From Microvenator marinus (GTDB taxonomy: Bacteria; Myxococcota_A; Bradymonadia; Bradymonadales; Bradymonadaceae): a DNA stretch of 64,000 nucleotides. Shown here piece after piece: positions 15,937 through 24,520 of the stretch. The notes under the pieces were generated by a model. That model was not told the DNA's origin, made no database searches, and was given only the letters and a program-made list of their open reading frames with translations. The DNA lies in the NCBI RefSeq assembly GCF_007993755.1, contig NZ_CP042467.1, positions 5,232,001 to 5,296,000 on the forward strand, given 5' to 3'. How positions within the stretch are numbered: position 1 is the stretch's first letter; every line of letters begins with the position of its first letter. The position numbers and the translations under genes were made by a program.

Positions 15937-18900
15937 CGTCATCGTCCGGAAGGTTCTGGACGGAGTCCAAGGCCCTGAGTCCGGCCAGAGTGGGCTGAGT
16001 ATCCGGGTCGGGAATATCCATCGGCTGCTCCACAAGTGGGTCAAGCAACGGGAGCATATTGCCCACGATGGTGACTGGGAGCGCGCTCGTGAAGGTATAG
16101 TCTCCGGCCGTATCTCCCTTAACAAAGGCAGTCATCGTTCCGTGGAATCGCTCCTCCAGGAAGAACGCAAAGGTCGCTGAGCGAGAAATCGGAATCTCTT
16201 CGGTACGTTTGCCATTCTTATCCACACTCACGAGCTTATGGTCGCCGGTCCCGGTCTTGCCGCCAATCTGCCATGGTCTTGTCTTAATCGCTTGAATTCG
16301 CTTCGCCGTGCCTTCTTCAACCACGCTTAGAAGTGCACTTCGAAGTGTTTCCGCAACCTCACTCGCCATTTTGCGGTCGCCGGCACCACCAGTGTGCTGG
16401 AGACGGGTCTCATAAGGCGTGTCTTGGGCTAGGTGAACGGCCTTAATCTTCGTGCGCGAATAGGAAACACCATCGTTCAGGATGATCCCTACCAACTCAG
16501 CAATCGCGTCAGGCCTATCCGCTGAGGTACCGAGAGCGGTCGCAAACGATGGCACCAGCTTATCAAATGGGTACCCCAGCGAAGCCCAGTGTTTATGCAC
16601 CTCTTCAAATGCATCATGCTCGAGCACCATCCGAATCCGGATGTTCTGAGCGCGCACTTGATGCGGCTTGAACAACCACTCGTACGCATGTTGTCTGAGG
16701 TCGGTACTCGCGGCGAGCAAGTCCTCCATTGATTCCTGCCCAAACGGACCTTTGCGGCGAAGCAGCCAAAGTTCCAAAGGATGCGACTTCGCTAGATACG
16801 CGCGGTCATTCCACGTCCATTTCTCCGGATCCACATCATCAAAGACGGCACGTACCGTGCCAAACGGAAGCTCGCGCCCAAGCACCTCTTTCATCACCGC
16901 GTTGCCTGTGTACACATCAGCTTCAGGGTAGACGGCGCGATAAGCTGCTAGAAACTGCCTCGGCGTCCACGTCCGCGAACGGTAGAGTTTTCGCATCGCA
17001 GCGCCCTGGTCGAGCCCACGATAAGTAGCCTCGAATCGCCTCAAGAACGCACTTCCTTCCATGTCCGCAAAGCGCTCGAGGTAGATGCGCCTCTCTGGCG
17101 CTTCAGCGTCGTCTAAAATGGTCGGCGAGGAACCTGGCGCGTTGTACATATAGTAGCGAACAACCTCTCGCATGATGCGTACAAAAGGTAGGTTCACCGA
17201 GCGCTCAAATGCTTCAAGCACCGTTGGGTGCGTATGATTGTCGCGCCGGCTAAAATTCGAGAACGTATGAAGTCCTCCACCGGTGAAGAATGTCTCATTC
17301 GGGTTCGCCGAGAACCTTCGATTCATGGCGGCTTTGAGCACGTCTTCCTTGGTTGCCTCGGGCTTCTTAGACATATAGGCGAGCGTCCATCGGCTCAACG
17401 CATCCGAAGAGTCGACCTTCACCTCGCTCAGTTCCTCGGGCGTGTGGTTCTGATGGCGCGTGAAGATTGAATTGACGGCGTGAAGATAGGTCGCAAGCGT
17501 CCTAAGTTTGGCCGTAGAGCCAAGGTCAATCTTGATATGCTCATTGATATTCAACGGCTGTTCCAGTGTGTCAGCCTGCACTCGAAGCACATTCTTAGAA
17601 CCCGATTTTTCGTAGAGCGTGAAGCTGTAAATCACGTCCTGCGCGGATCCGGCGCCAAATCTCTCCACGCCGAGCTCCTCGATGACCCTAGAATCAGAGA
17701 GGCTTCGCAACATTTCTTCCACGGCGTGCTGCACGTCTAGGTCCACGGTTGTCTCAATGGTCGCGTCGTAGCGGTCGAGCTCGTAGAGCGTCTCAACATC
17801 GGTCTTTGAAAGCGCATGGCCACGCAATGAGGACGCGAGTTTTCTCGAGACGTAATCGTAGTCTTCGGGATTGGCAGATGTCTTAATATCCACGGTGCTC
17901 ATCAATGCGGCCTGCGCAAGGCGGGCCGGGACTACGCCATCGTTCATCATCAGTCTCAGGTACGAATCCGTTTGTTCGCGAAGGCGTTCCTGATGAGACT
18001 TGAGGAGCTCTGATGGGCGGCGATGAGCTAGAACTAGGCTCACAACCTGGCGCAAACTCTTGGCTTGTTCCATGAGCAAGGCAGGGTCGGCCGATTCCTC
18101 AACCGAGCCCCAGCGCAAGAGTTCCGACGTCCGCTCGACGTCTTCGCCGAACCAAATCGAGAGTCCATCCGGAATCCCGTGCACCTCCCCATAGCCCTCG
18201 ATAGCAGCCAGTGGAACAGTGTTCACATACGCGAGCACTACGCGTTTTTGCCACTCAATTGTGTCCTCGCCGTGCATGTACGCACGCAACGACGCACTCA
18301 TCATCTGCTGGAGTTTGGACTCCACGTCGCGGGTCCGGCCCTCAGGCGAGTGGCGAAATTTCTCAAGCTGTGTGGCAAGGGTGGAGCCACCGGCGGGCCG
18401 TCCGGTTGCACCGAGCTTGGTGGCGCCAAGGTCAGCCAGTGCGGCCGCCATACGTTTCCACTCCAAAGCAGGGTTTTGGCTCGGTCTTTCCCCGTCCAAA
18501 AGCGCTCGGTTTTCCACGTATTTGACAATGTCCACGACCAAAGGAGGGATCTCATCAAACGATTTCCAAGAGTGCCCAGGATACTCGGAACGGTAGAGTT
18601 CGTGCCGGTTTCGGTCCAAGACCTTAAGCCCCGCGCTATCTTTTTCTTCGAAGAGTGGAAACACACCCTTGTCGGTGAGTTTCTGAAACTTGGGTGTGAC
18701 CCGAGCCTGGTGTGTAACCTCGAAGCCCTGAGCCTCGAGGGTCTGGACGACCTTCGGAATCTTTGTATAGCCGAGCCTTGCGTCGTACGGCCCATCCTTG
18801 GGAAAGACGATGCGGTCACTTTCTCCGTGCTCAAGCCTGAAGCCCACATCTTTGGTGGCTTCGGTAAACACATGGGCTTGCAACCGCGAATTTTCAAGCT

Positions 18901-18991
18901 CGTACCAGACTCCGTATATCAGAGCGCCCGTCACGAGAGTTACGAACCAGACACGGGCGCTGCTTTTGCGCGACCGTTGTGCCTTGCTCAT
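15911..18991 (-). CDS. Class A penicillin-binding protein (transglycosylase/transpeptidase)
   Basis: 1026 residues with one N-terminal membrane anchor (VWFVTLVTGALIYGVWYEL). GT51 motifs: ENRALLD near 160-166 and GGSTLATQ at 201-208. Penicillin-binding transpeptidase motifs: STAK at about 492-495 (catalytic Ser), SVN at 598-600, and KTGTG at 912-916. All catalytic boxes are present, so it should build and cross-link peptidoglycan in the periplasm. It is longer than typical PBP1 proteins; about 300 residues between SVN and KTG form an insertion (GLDQGAAMRKLYRSRTW region) not seen in short PBPs. The start has no strong Shine-Dalgarno. The next minus-strand gene upstream is a membrane protein, 109 bp away. 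Confidence 0.92.
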   Translation of the reverse strand: MSKAQRSRKSSARVWFVTLVTGALIYGVWYELENSRLQAHVFTEATKDVGFRLEHGESDRIVFPKDGPYDARLGYTKIPKVVQTLEAQGFEVTHQARVTPKFQKLTDKGVFPLFEEKDSAGLKVLDRNRHELYRSEYPGHSWKSFDEIPPLVVDIVKYVENRALLDGERPSQNPALEWKRMAAALADLGATKLGATGRPAGGSTLATQLEKFRHSPEGRTRDVESKLQQMMSASLRAYMHGEDTIEWQKRVVLAYVNTVPLAAIEGYGEVHGIPDGLSIWFGEDVERTSELLRWGSVEESADPALLMEQAKSLRQVVSLVLAHRRPSELLKSHQERLREQTDSYLRLMMNDGVVPARLAQAALMSTVDIKTSANPEDYDYVSRKLASSLRGHALSKTDVETLYELDRYDATIETTVDLDVQHAVEEMLRSLSDSRVIEELGVERFGAGSAQDVIYSFTLYEKSGSKNVLRVQADTLEQPLNINEHIKIDLGSTAKLRTLATYLHAVNSIFTRHQNHTPEELSEVKVDSSDALSRWTLAYMSKKPEATKEDVLKAAMNRRFSANPNETFFTGGGLHTFSNFSRRDNHTHPTVLEAFERSVNLPFVRIMREVVRYYMYNAPGSSPTILDDAEAPERRIYLERFADMEGSAFLRRFEATYRGLDQGAAMRKLYRSRTWTPRQFLAAYRAVYPEADVYTGNAVMKEVLGRELPFGTVRAVFDDVDPEKWTWNDRAYLAKSHPLELWLLRRKGPFGQESMEDLLAASTDLRQHAYEWLFKPHQVRAQNIRIRMVLEHDAFEEVHKHWASLGYPFDKLVPSFATALGTSADRPDAIAELVGIILNDGVSYSRTKIKAVHLAQDTPYETRLQHTGGAGDRKMASEVAETLRSALLSVVEEGTAKRIQAIKTRPWQIGGKTGTGDHKLVSVDKNGKRTEEIPISRSATFAFFLEERFHGTMTAFVKGDTAGDYTFTSALPVTIVGNMLPLLDPLVEQPMDIPDPDTQPTLAGLRALDSVQNLPDDDATRLRAAP

Positions 18992-19099
18992 ATGTACTGG
19001 ATGAATCGGACCTGGAACTGGAGCAAAGTCTATCTCTGCTCGGACGATTCATACCTTAGTTAGAAGATAAACACGGTTTATGAGGTGCAAAATTCCTTT

Positions 19100-20656
19100 T
19101 TATCTCTCTTTCCTGCAAAACACCCAGAGTTCGTTCGAAATCGGGCACTGCCATTCGGCCGAAGCCGTGATGGCTTTGACGAGTCCATCGTGCTCCTGAG
19201 TGCTTGTCACCACTGCATTGACTTCCCAATGAGCAAGTCGGCTTTCCCACTCTTCGCCACGTCCGATCGCGTCGAGATCGCGCCAAATTTCCTGTGTGGG
19301 AAGCTCAATTCGGTTGTCCACGAAGACCAACTGGTGAGGCGTCTGGTCCAGAAGATGAAAGAGGAGGAAGCCGGGATATCGGTGGTCATGAAAGAGCCGC
19401 AGCGTGGCGGGATCCTCTGCCTTCAGCGCCTCAATGGCTTCCAACGGGGTGTCTAGATGAACGAGCCCCAAGCCCGGCGACTCCGTCCTGGCTGGCGCGA
19501 TCTGGAGATCCGCCGCCAGCTGGTTCTGGCCCGACCACGGTTGCGCGCCAAAAGCTGCCAAAATCATCAAGCCAATGATCATGGCGTTCATGGTGAGCTC
19601 ACTTAGCCCCGGTGTTTCTTTAACGACTTTGGAGGGCTTAGCCACGTAGGGGGCGAGTATGATGGGCGCCGTGACGGCCCAGAAGAGCAAGAACCGTGAT
19701 TGGCCTGCCACGAGGATGACCATCCACGCGAGCATTCCGAGGTCGGCCCAGTCGAGGCGCCGATTATTCTTCACCATCAGCACCAGCGCGGCCGCCGCGC
19801 CGGACCAAAAGAGCGAACCGTAGATATCTGGGAAGGTCAGCGTGGTGGGCATCCACTCACTGACGGTGTTGCGGATTTCGGGATTCGAAGAGGCCAAGAG
19901 GTAGGTATAGACCTCAAACCCCCTCGGATTCAGGGCAGATGCCAAGATGCTCGCTGCTGCAGCGCCAAACCACCAGAAGGGCGAAGGGCCGGAATTAAGG
20001 TGCACCGAAAGTTCCGAAAACTTTGAGCCCACCGTCCGGTCGAGCGTAGCTGCGATTCCAAATGCGATGGCCATGGCGGGAGCAAAAATAAAGGTCCCGT
20101 GGAAGTTTGCCCAGAGCGCAGTTGCGAGTGGAAAAGCTAACAACCACCAAGGTTTTGCGCGGCAATGACGAACTTCGTACGCGAGGAACATCAAGCCCAG
20201 AAATAGGGGCCATGCCAGGAATTCAGAGCGAAGGGAAATGGTGAAGAATCCGAACGCGGCTCCAAAGAGCGCGAGGATCGAACCAAACATCGCCGAGCCT
20301 GAGCGGCGTGCGGCCCAGACCCCCAGCAATCCAAAGGCCAGCGCTGCACCCAGATTGCGGATGATAAGCATGCCCGCGAGGCCAAGCGATTCATGACCCT
20401 TGAACAAGAGCCATTGCGAGAGCCAGGGCTGCACGTAAGATGGATGGTCAGCGTCAAGCGTGTAGAGAAAGTGATTCGCGACCGGCATTTGCCCGGTGGC
20501 GTCCACCATTCGGCCAAAGCTCAGGTGCCACCAGTAATCCCATGATTTTAGAGGTTGAAGCCCAAAACCCAGCGCCACCAGTACAAATGGCAAGAGAAGC
20601 CATATAGTCCGCAGCGTACAAGCGAGTTCAATTCGCTTGAGAAGGGTGGAGAACAT
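19100..20656 (-). CDS. Polytopic membrane protein, GT-C-like
   Basis: 518 residues, about ten hydrophobic segments. The N-terminal loop SWDYWWHLSFGRMVDATGQ followed by HFLYTLDADHPSYVQPWLSQW resembles uncharacterised GT-C-fold membrane glycosyltransferase-like proteins, which often carry a D-x-WWHL motif. A ~150-residue soluble tail follows (ALKAEDPATLRLFHDHRYPG, FVDNRIEL). No catalytic residues can be assigned. It begins 2 bp after the Rho stop, so it is probably co-transcribed with the short Rho. Likely in the inner membrane; sugar transfer to a lipid or protein is only a suggestion. Confidence 0.7.
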   Translation of the reverse strand: MFSTLLKRIELACTLRTIWLLLPFVLVALGFGLQPLKSWDYWWHLSFGRMVDATGQMPVANHFLYTLDADHPSYVQPWLSQWLLFKGHESLGLAGMLIIRNLGAALAFGLLGVWAARRSGSAMFGSILALFGAAFGFFTISLRSEFLAWPLFLGLMFLAYEVRHCRAKPWWLLAFPLATALWANFHGTFIFAPAMAIAFGIAATLDRTVGSKFSELSVHLNSGPSPFWWFGAAAASILASALNPRGFEVYTYLLASSNPEIRNTVSEWMPTTLTFPDIYGSLFWSGAAAALVLMVKNNRRLDWADLGMLAWMVILVAGQSRFLLFWAVTAPIILAPYVAKPSKVVKETPGLSELTMNAMIIGLMILAAFGAQPWSGQNQLAADLQIAPARTESPGLGLVHLDTPLEAIEALKAEDPATLRLFHDHRYPGFLLFHLLDQTPHQLVFVDNRIELPTQEIWRDLDAIGRGEEWESRLAHWEVNAVVTSTQEHDGLVKAITASAEWQCPISNELWVFCRKER

Positions 20657-20658
20657 AC

Positions 20659-21606
20659 TCAGTTCAACATCCCTTTGATCAATTCAAGGTTTGTTCGGGA
20701 CTGTTTTGTGCGTTTGATCATCCACTCCAAAGACTCAACCTCGCCCATATCGGAGAGTTTTCGCCTCAGGATTGGGATGCGGTCGACTTCCACGGTGTCA
20801 AACAAGCAGTCTTCGCGCCTCGTGCCCGATGAAGCGATCTCCACGGCAGGCCAAAGTCTGCGCTCAGCCAACTTCCTCGAAAGCACGATCTCGCAATTAC
20901 CCGTGCCTTTGAACTCTTGGAAAATCACTTCGTCCATCCTCGAGCCCGTGTCGATCAGCGCAGTAGCGATGATCGTCAGGCTTCCGCCTTCTTCAAGGTT
21001 CCTCGCCGCTCCGAAGAGCTGGCGCGGACGATCGAGCGCTCCGGCCGTAACACCACCCGAGAGTGTGCGGCTCGAGTTCGCGTAGACGGTGTTGTAGGCG
21101 CGAGCTAGGCGAGTGATCGAGTCCAAGAGGATCAAGACATCTTGGCCGTCCAATAGACGCTCGAGAGCCTCTTTAAACACGGATTCCGTAAGGGCGATAT
21201 GCTCCTTCGGAGTCTTGTCCGTTGTGGATGCAAAGACTTGAATCGGAAGATTTCTACGGAAATCTGTAGCTTCCTCGGGACGTTCGTCCACGAGAAGCGC
21301 CATCTGATGAATATCAGGATGATTCTGAGTAACCGCTTTCGCGATTTTCTCGAGCAACATGGTCTTGCCCGCCTTCGGCGGGCTCGTCACGAGGACGCGT
21401 TGACCTTTTCCAATCGGCGTAATCAAGTCGATCATTCGCCCCACGTACTCTTCACGCGTTGTCTCCAAACGGATGCGTGAATCAGGTTGTACTGGGGTAT
21501 AATCGGATAGCCGCTCGTGCAAACGAACCAATTCTTCTGGATTTACAGTAGGGAGTTGACTTCCACCACCGCTTCCGCCGCTCTTCCTTCGGCGCCGTCG
21601 AGCCAT
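20659..21606 (-). CDS. rho: Rho-family transcription termination factor lacking the N-terminal RNA-binding domain
   Basis: 315 residues from ATG 21606 (AAAGG upstream; a longer frame reaches 21636). The whole hexameric ATPase core is present: PIGKGQRVLVTSPPKAGKTMLL (Walker A), LLVDERPEE, LILLDSITRLARAYN (Walker B), SGGVTAGALDRPRQLFGAARN, GSLTIIATALIDTGSRMDEVI and EFKGTGNCEIVLSRKLAERR, all close to bacterial Rho. Before the core there are only about 40 residues, beginning MARRRRRKSGGSGGGS. E. coli Rho has ~130 residues there: a helical subdomain plus the OB/cold-shock domain that binds rut RNA. This copy lacks both. It may be a paralogue, or the sole Rho using its Arg-rich tail. Confidence 0.9.
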   Translation of the reverse strand: MARRRRRKSGGSGGGSQLPTVNPEELVRLHERLSDYTPVQPDSRIRLETTREEYVGRMIDLITPIGKGQRVLVTSPPKAGKTMLLEKIAKAVTQNHPDIHQMALLVDERPEEATDFRRNLPIQVFASTTDKTPKEHIALTESVFKEALERLLDGQDVLILLDSITRLARAYNTVYANSSRTLSGGVTAGALDRPRQLFGAARNLEEGGSLTIIATALIDTGSRMDEVIFQEFKGTGNCEIVLSRKLAERRLWPAVEIASSGTRREDCLFDTVEVDRIPILRRKLSDMGEVESLEWMIKRTKQSRTNLELIKGMLN

Positions 21607-21795
21607 ACTTCTGACCTTTGTTTCTATGGGTCCCACTCTGCTTACTAATTTACTGCGAGTAGGATTTCCTAAAAAGGGGAACGCGCTTCAGAGCGTCCAT
21701 GCGGCTAACCCGCGTGTCTAATGCGCACCTGCAATATTACCCATACTGAGCCTAAAACCAAGCCCTTTCTGAAATTTTTGTCTTTTCAGGGCCGA

Positions 21796-21825
21796 TTGGT
21801 CAGAGATTTGAATATTCGTTATGCT
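21796..21825 (+). promoter_or_regulatory. Possible promoter upstream of the His-rich gene
   Basis: TTGGTC at 21796-21801 and TATGCT at 21820-21825 are 18 bases apart, resembling a sigma-70 promoter, about 45 bases upstream of ATG 21869. Consensus match is moderate and by eye only. Confidence 0.3.
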
Positions 21826-21868
21826 CCTAGCGTCTCAGCGTTTGGAACCAGATTTTGGAAGGCAACGT

Positions 21869-22600
21869 ATGAAAGCACCGATAATTTTCTTACTCACACT
21901 TGGCTTGTTACTCCCTGCAACTCTGACGTTCGGCGCCAAAGACGCCGAGGCGCAGCAGATCCTGAGGGATTCTCGAACCTCTGGAAAGCGCACCCATAAA
22001 CAGGCTGGGAAACGTCATAAACGCGAAGCCAGAAGGGACACCCGAACCGAAAGGCGCACGACTCGAACCACGACCCATCGCTCCGGTCATGTCGTACACC
22101 GCCCTGTGCACAGACATAACGTCACACATCACAGAAGCCGTGTGCATCACCGCGACTATCGACACCGCACGCACGTGAGATACGGCCGCTACGGTCATAC
22201 CTGGGGTTATCGCTACGTTTGGCGCCCGCGCTACTACTCGTGGGGAACACGAGAGGTTCATCACCACCACAGGCCGGTCGTCATTCATATCGAAGAGCCA
22301 GAGCCGGAGTTGCCAGAGCTCGAATGCGGACCGCGCACGGAGATGCGGCAGACTGAGCGCGAGACCTGGTGCGCCACAGATCGCGGCCACCGTCACGGCC
22401 CCTATGTCAGGTACCATCAAAACGGCGATGTCGCTCAGGAAGGCTGGTACGAATACGGCACAAAAGAAGGCATTTGGATGAGCTATCACACCAACGGAGC
22501 CATCAAGTCTGAAGGCGCCTTTCAAAACAATCTGCGCGTAGGCATCTGGACCAACTACAACCGAGACGGCGAGCAGATTTCAGCCACTGAATATCAATAA
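21869..22600 (+). CDS. Exported His/Arg-rich protein with MORN-like repeats
   Basis: 243 residues from ATG 21869 (GGAAGG upstream; a longer frame begins at 21821). Signal peptide APIIFLLTLGLLLPATLTFG. Then a strongly basic, His-rich stretch (RRDTRTERRTTRTTTHRS, VHRPVHRHNVTHHRSRVHHR, HHHHRP) of about 90 residues, a Glu/Pro turn, and a C-terminal pair of MORN-like repeats (HGPYVRYHQNGDVAQEGWY, EGIWMSYHTNGAIKSEGAF, VGIWTNYNRDGE). Such repeats are often database-labelled YwqK-type antitoxins, which I do not trust here. The His clusters could bind Ni, Zn or Cu. It precedes an Nramp-like transporter; a metal link is speculation. Confidence 0.75.
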   Translation: MKAPIIFLLTLGLLLPATLTFGAKDAEAQQILRDSRTSGKRTHKQAGKRHKREARRDTRTERRTTRTTTHRSGHVVHRPVHRHNVTHHRSRVHHRDYRHRTHVRYGRYGHTWGYRYVWRPRYYSWGTREVHHHHRPVVIHIEEPEPELPELECGPRTEMRQTERETWCATDRGHRHGPYVRYHQNGDVAQEGWYEYGTKEGIWMSYHTNGAIKSEGAFQNNLRVGIWTNYNRDGEQISATEYQ

Positions 22601-22632
22601 TCCGCTGGAAAAACCGGACGTTCTCGTGCACT

Positions 22633-22659
22633 AATCCACCACACAAGGTGGATTTTTTT
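22633..22659 (+). terminator. Hairpin with T-run between the His-rich gene and the Nramp-like gene
   Basis: AATCCACC (22633-22640) pairs with GGTGGATT (22647-22654) around a 6-base loop and runs into T residues to 22659. This has the form of an intrinsic terminator for the upstream gene. The 3' arm also holds AGGTGG, the likely Shine-Dalgarno of the Nramp-like gene whose ATG is at 22660, so the hairpin could mask that site. Confidence 0.7.
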
Positions 22660-23910
22660 ATGCGTGAAAACCTTCTCAAGACCATCGGTCCAGGGTTGAT
22701 CTTTGCCGCTGCCGCAGTGGGTGTGAGCCATTTGGTTCAGTCCACGCGCGCTGGTGCGAGCTTTGGGCTCGGCCTCATCGCATGGATCGTATTGGCCAAC
22801 CTCATCAAGTATCCCGCGTTTCGGTTTGGCCCTGAGTACGCGGCAGCCACCGGTACTTCTCTGCTCGAGGGATACCGAAGGCAGGGGAAATGGGCTCTCG
22901 TGCTCTATGCACTCCTCACGCTCGGGACCATGTTCTCGGTTCAAGCCGGCGTTACGGTCGTGACCGCGGCATTGGCGAGCGCTTTGGGTTTAGGGTCAAA
23001 TCCAGTGGTGATCTCTGGCGTGATCTTGGCGCTCTGTGCCGCCATCTTGGCGGTCGGCAAGTTCAAATGGCTGGACCGTATTGTGAAGGTTCTGGTGGCG
23101 ATTTTCACCGTCACAACCGTACTCGCAACCCTCCTCGTGCTCCCGAAAATCTCGTGGGGCGAGATTCCGTTTTGGATTGCGCCAGCCGACTTCGACCTTA
23201 AAACCACGCTCTTTTTGGCGGCTTTGATCGGATGGATGCCCTCGGCGATCGACGTGGCCGTTTGGAACTCCTTGTGGACCCTTGCCAAGAACAACGAGAG
23301 TCAACACAAGGCGAATACGCATGAAGCCATCTTGGACTTCCACGTGGGATACTTTGGGACGGTAGCTTTGGCGTTGAGCTTTGTTCTGCTGGGGGCGGGG
23401 GTGATGTACGCCTCCGATATTAGTTTTGCCGAAAGCGCGGGAGGTTTTGCATCGCAGATTCTCGACCTCTACGCGCAGACCTTAGGCGAGTGGGCTCGTC
23501 CGCTCATCGGCGTTTGTGCGCTCGTCGTGATGTTCTCGACAACTCTGACGGTCTTGGACGGGTTCCCGCGGGCAATTACAACGCTCATCGATCGTTTTCA
23601 GAGCGAGGAAGTGCAGGACACCCCCGACAGAAGTGGCGGTCGAGCCTATTGGGTGACCGTTCTGGTCCAGGCACTCGGTGCCTTGCTGATTCTGCATCTT
23701 TTCCTAAGGGGCCTTCCGCAGCTCATCGATATTGCAACGACACTTTCGTTTCTGACGGCTCCCGCCCTTGCTGTGTTGAATCATCGCGCGATGTACCGCG
23801 AAAATGTCCCAGAAGAGCTGCGCCCGAAAGGCTGGCTTCGTGCCCTGAGTTTGTTTGGGATCGCGGCTCTGAGTCTTTTCGCGCTCGTCTATCTCTACCT
23901 GATTCTCTAG
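22660..23910 (+). CDS. Nramp-family-like transporter, atypical metal site
   Basis: 416 residues from ATG 22660, 8 bases after AGGTGG; an in-frame GTG at 22648 lies inside the hairpin. Around eleven membrane segments. The opening NLLKTIGPGLIFAAAAVGVSHLVQS and GASFGLGLIAWIVLANLIKYP follow the Nramp layout. Classical Nramp proteins carry DPGN in helix 1 and MPH in helix 6 to bind Mn2+/Fe2+. Here helix 1 reads AAVGVSH and helix 6 reads WMPSAID, so the DPGN is missing. Relatives of this sort are annotated as divalent metal transporters, but the substrate may differ. It is convergent with smpB and the stops overlap in CTAG. Confidence 0.83.
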   Translation: MRENLLKTIGPGLIFAAAAVGVSHLVQSTRAGASFGLGLIAWIVLANLIKYPAFRFGPEYAAATGTSLLEGYRRQGKWALVLYALLTLGTMFSVQAGVTVVTAALASALGLGSNPVVISGVILALCAAILAVGKFKWLDRIVKVLVAIFTVTTVLATLLVLPKISWGEIPFWIAPADFDLKTTLFLAALIGWMPSAIDVAVWNSLWTLAKNNESQHKANTHEAILDFHVGYFGTVALALSFVLLGAGVMYASDISFAESAGGFASQILDLYAQTLGEWARPLIGVCALVVMFSTTLTVLDGFPRAITTLIDRFQSEEVQDTPDRSGGRAYWVTVLVQALGALLILHLFLRGLPQLIDIATTLSFLTAPALAVLNHRAMYRENVPEELRPKGWLRALSLFGIAALSLFALVYLYLIL

Positions 23911-24386
23911 TTCTTCCAGTCGCGCCTTGCTTCGCGGGTCTCGCGGGCAATTTCGCGTGCTGCTTCACGCTTCTTCACGGATTCGCGCTTGTCGAAGAGT
24001 TTCTTGCCCCGGCAAAGCCCCAGCCTGACCTTGACGTGATTCCCGCTGAAATAGAGTTCCAACGGGATCAGAGTGTAGCCAGACGATTCCACCTTATGCC
24101 TGAGGCGATTCAGCTCACGGCGCTTCATCAAAAGTTTGCGAATGCGCTCGGGTTCGTGATTCTCGTGTGTAGCAAAAGGGTAGGGCGAGATATGGGCGGA
24201 GACGAGCCAGAGCTCGTTATTCTCGAATCGGGCGTAGGCGTCGGTAAGCTGGACGCGCGCATCGCGCAGGGACTTCACCTCGGAGCCAAGGAGCACGATT
24301 CCTGCTTCAAACTCTTCGTCCACAAAATAGTTATGGAGCGCCTTACGGTTCCGCGTGATTGTCTTGGTGTCTTTATTCTGGCTCAT
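23907..24386 (-). CDS. smpB: SsrA-binding protein SmpB
   Basis: 159 residues from ATG 24386 (AGGGAG upstream). Full SmpB pattern: ITRNRKALHNYFVDEEFEAGIVLLGSEVKSLR, LTDAYARFENNELWLVSAHISPY, then HEPERIRKLLMKRRELNRLRHKV, YTLIPLELYF and the C-terminal GLCRGKKLFDKRESVKKREAAREIARE helix tail. With tmRNA it rescues stalled ribosomes. No tmRNA (ssrA) gene was recognised nearby. The stop overlaps the convergent Nramp-like gene at CTAG 23907-23910. Confidence 0.97.
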   Translation of the reverse strand: MSQNKDTKTITRNRKALHNYFVDEEFEAGIVLLGSEVKSLRDARVQLTDAYARFENNELWLVSAHISPYPFATHENHEPERIRKLLMKRRELNRLRHKVESSGYTLIPLELYFSGNHVKVRLGLCRGKKLFDKRESVKKREAAREIARETREARRDWKN

Positions 24387-24520
24387 ATCCATCTCCCTTA
24401 GTCTCTACACTTAGCCGAAACTAAATGTTTACGCCATGCGCGAGCATGTTAAACTCTTTGCAACCTCAGTTTGTTCCAGATCATCTGACTCTTGTGAACT
24501 AGGAGTCAGTCATTCGATCC

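Noticed and set aside
18065-19063. Plus-strand open frame of 332 codons opposite the penicillin-binding protein
   Set aside because: Shadow of the PBP gene; no recognisable domain and no proper start.
22389-22600. Labelling the C-terminal repeats as a YwqK-type toxin-antitoxin antitoxin
   Set aside because: MORN-like repeats are common and the protein has a signal peptide; no toxin gene is adjacent.
23490-24401. Plus-strand open frame of 303 codons across the Nramp-like gene and smpB
   Set aside because: It runs through two genes with clear protein families in other frames.
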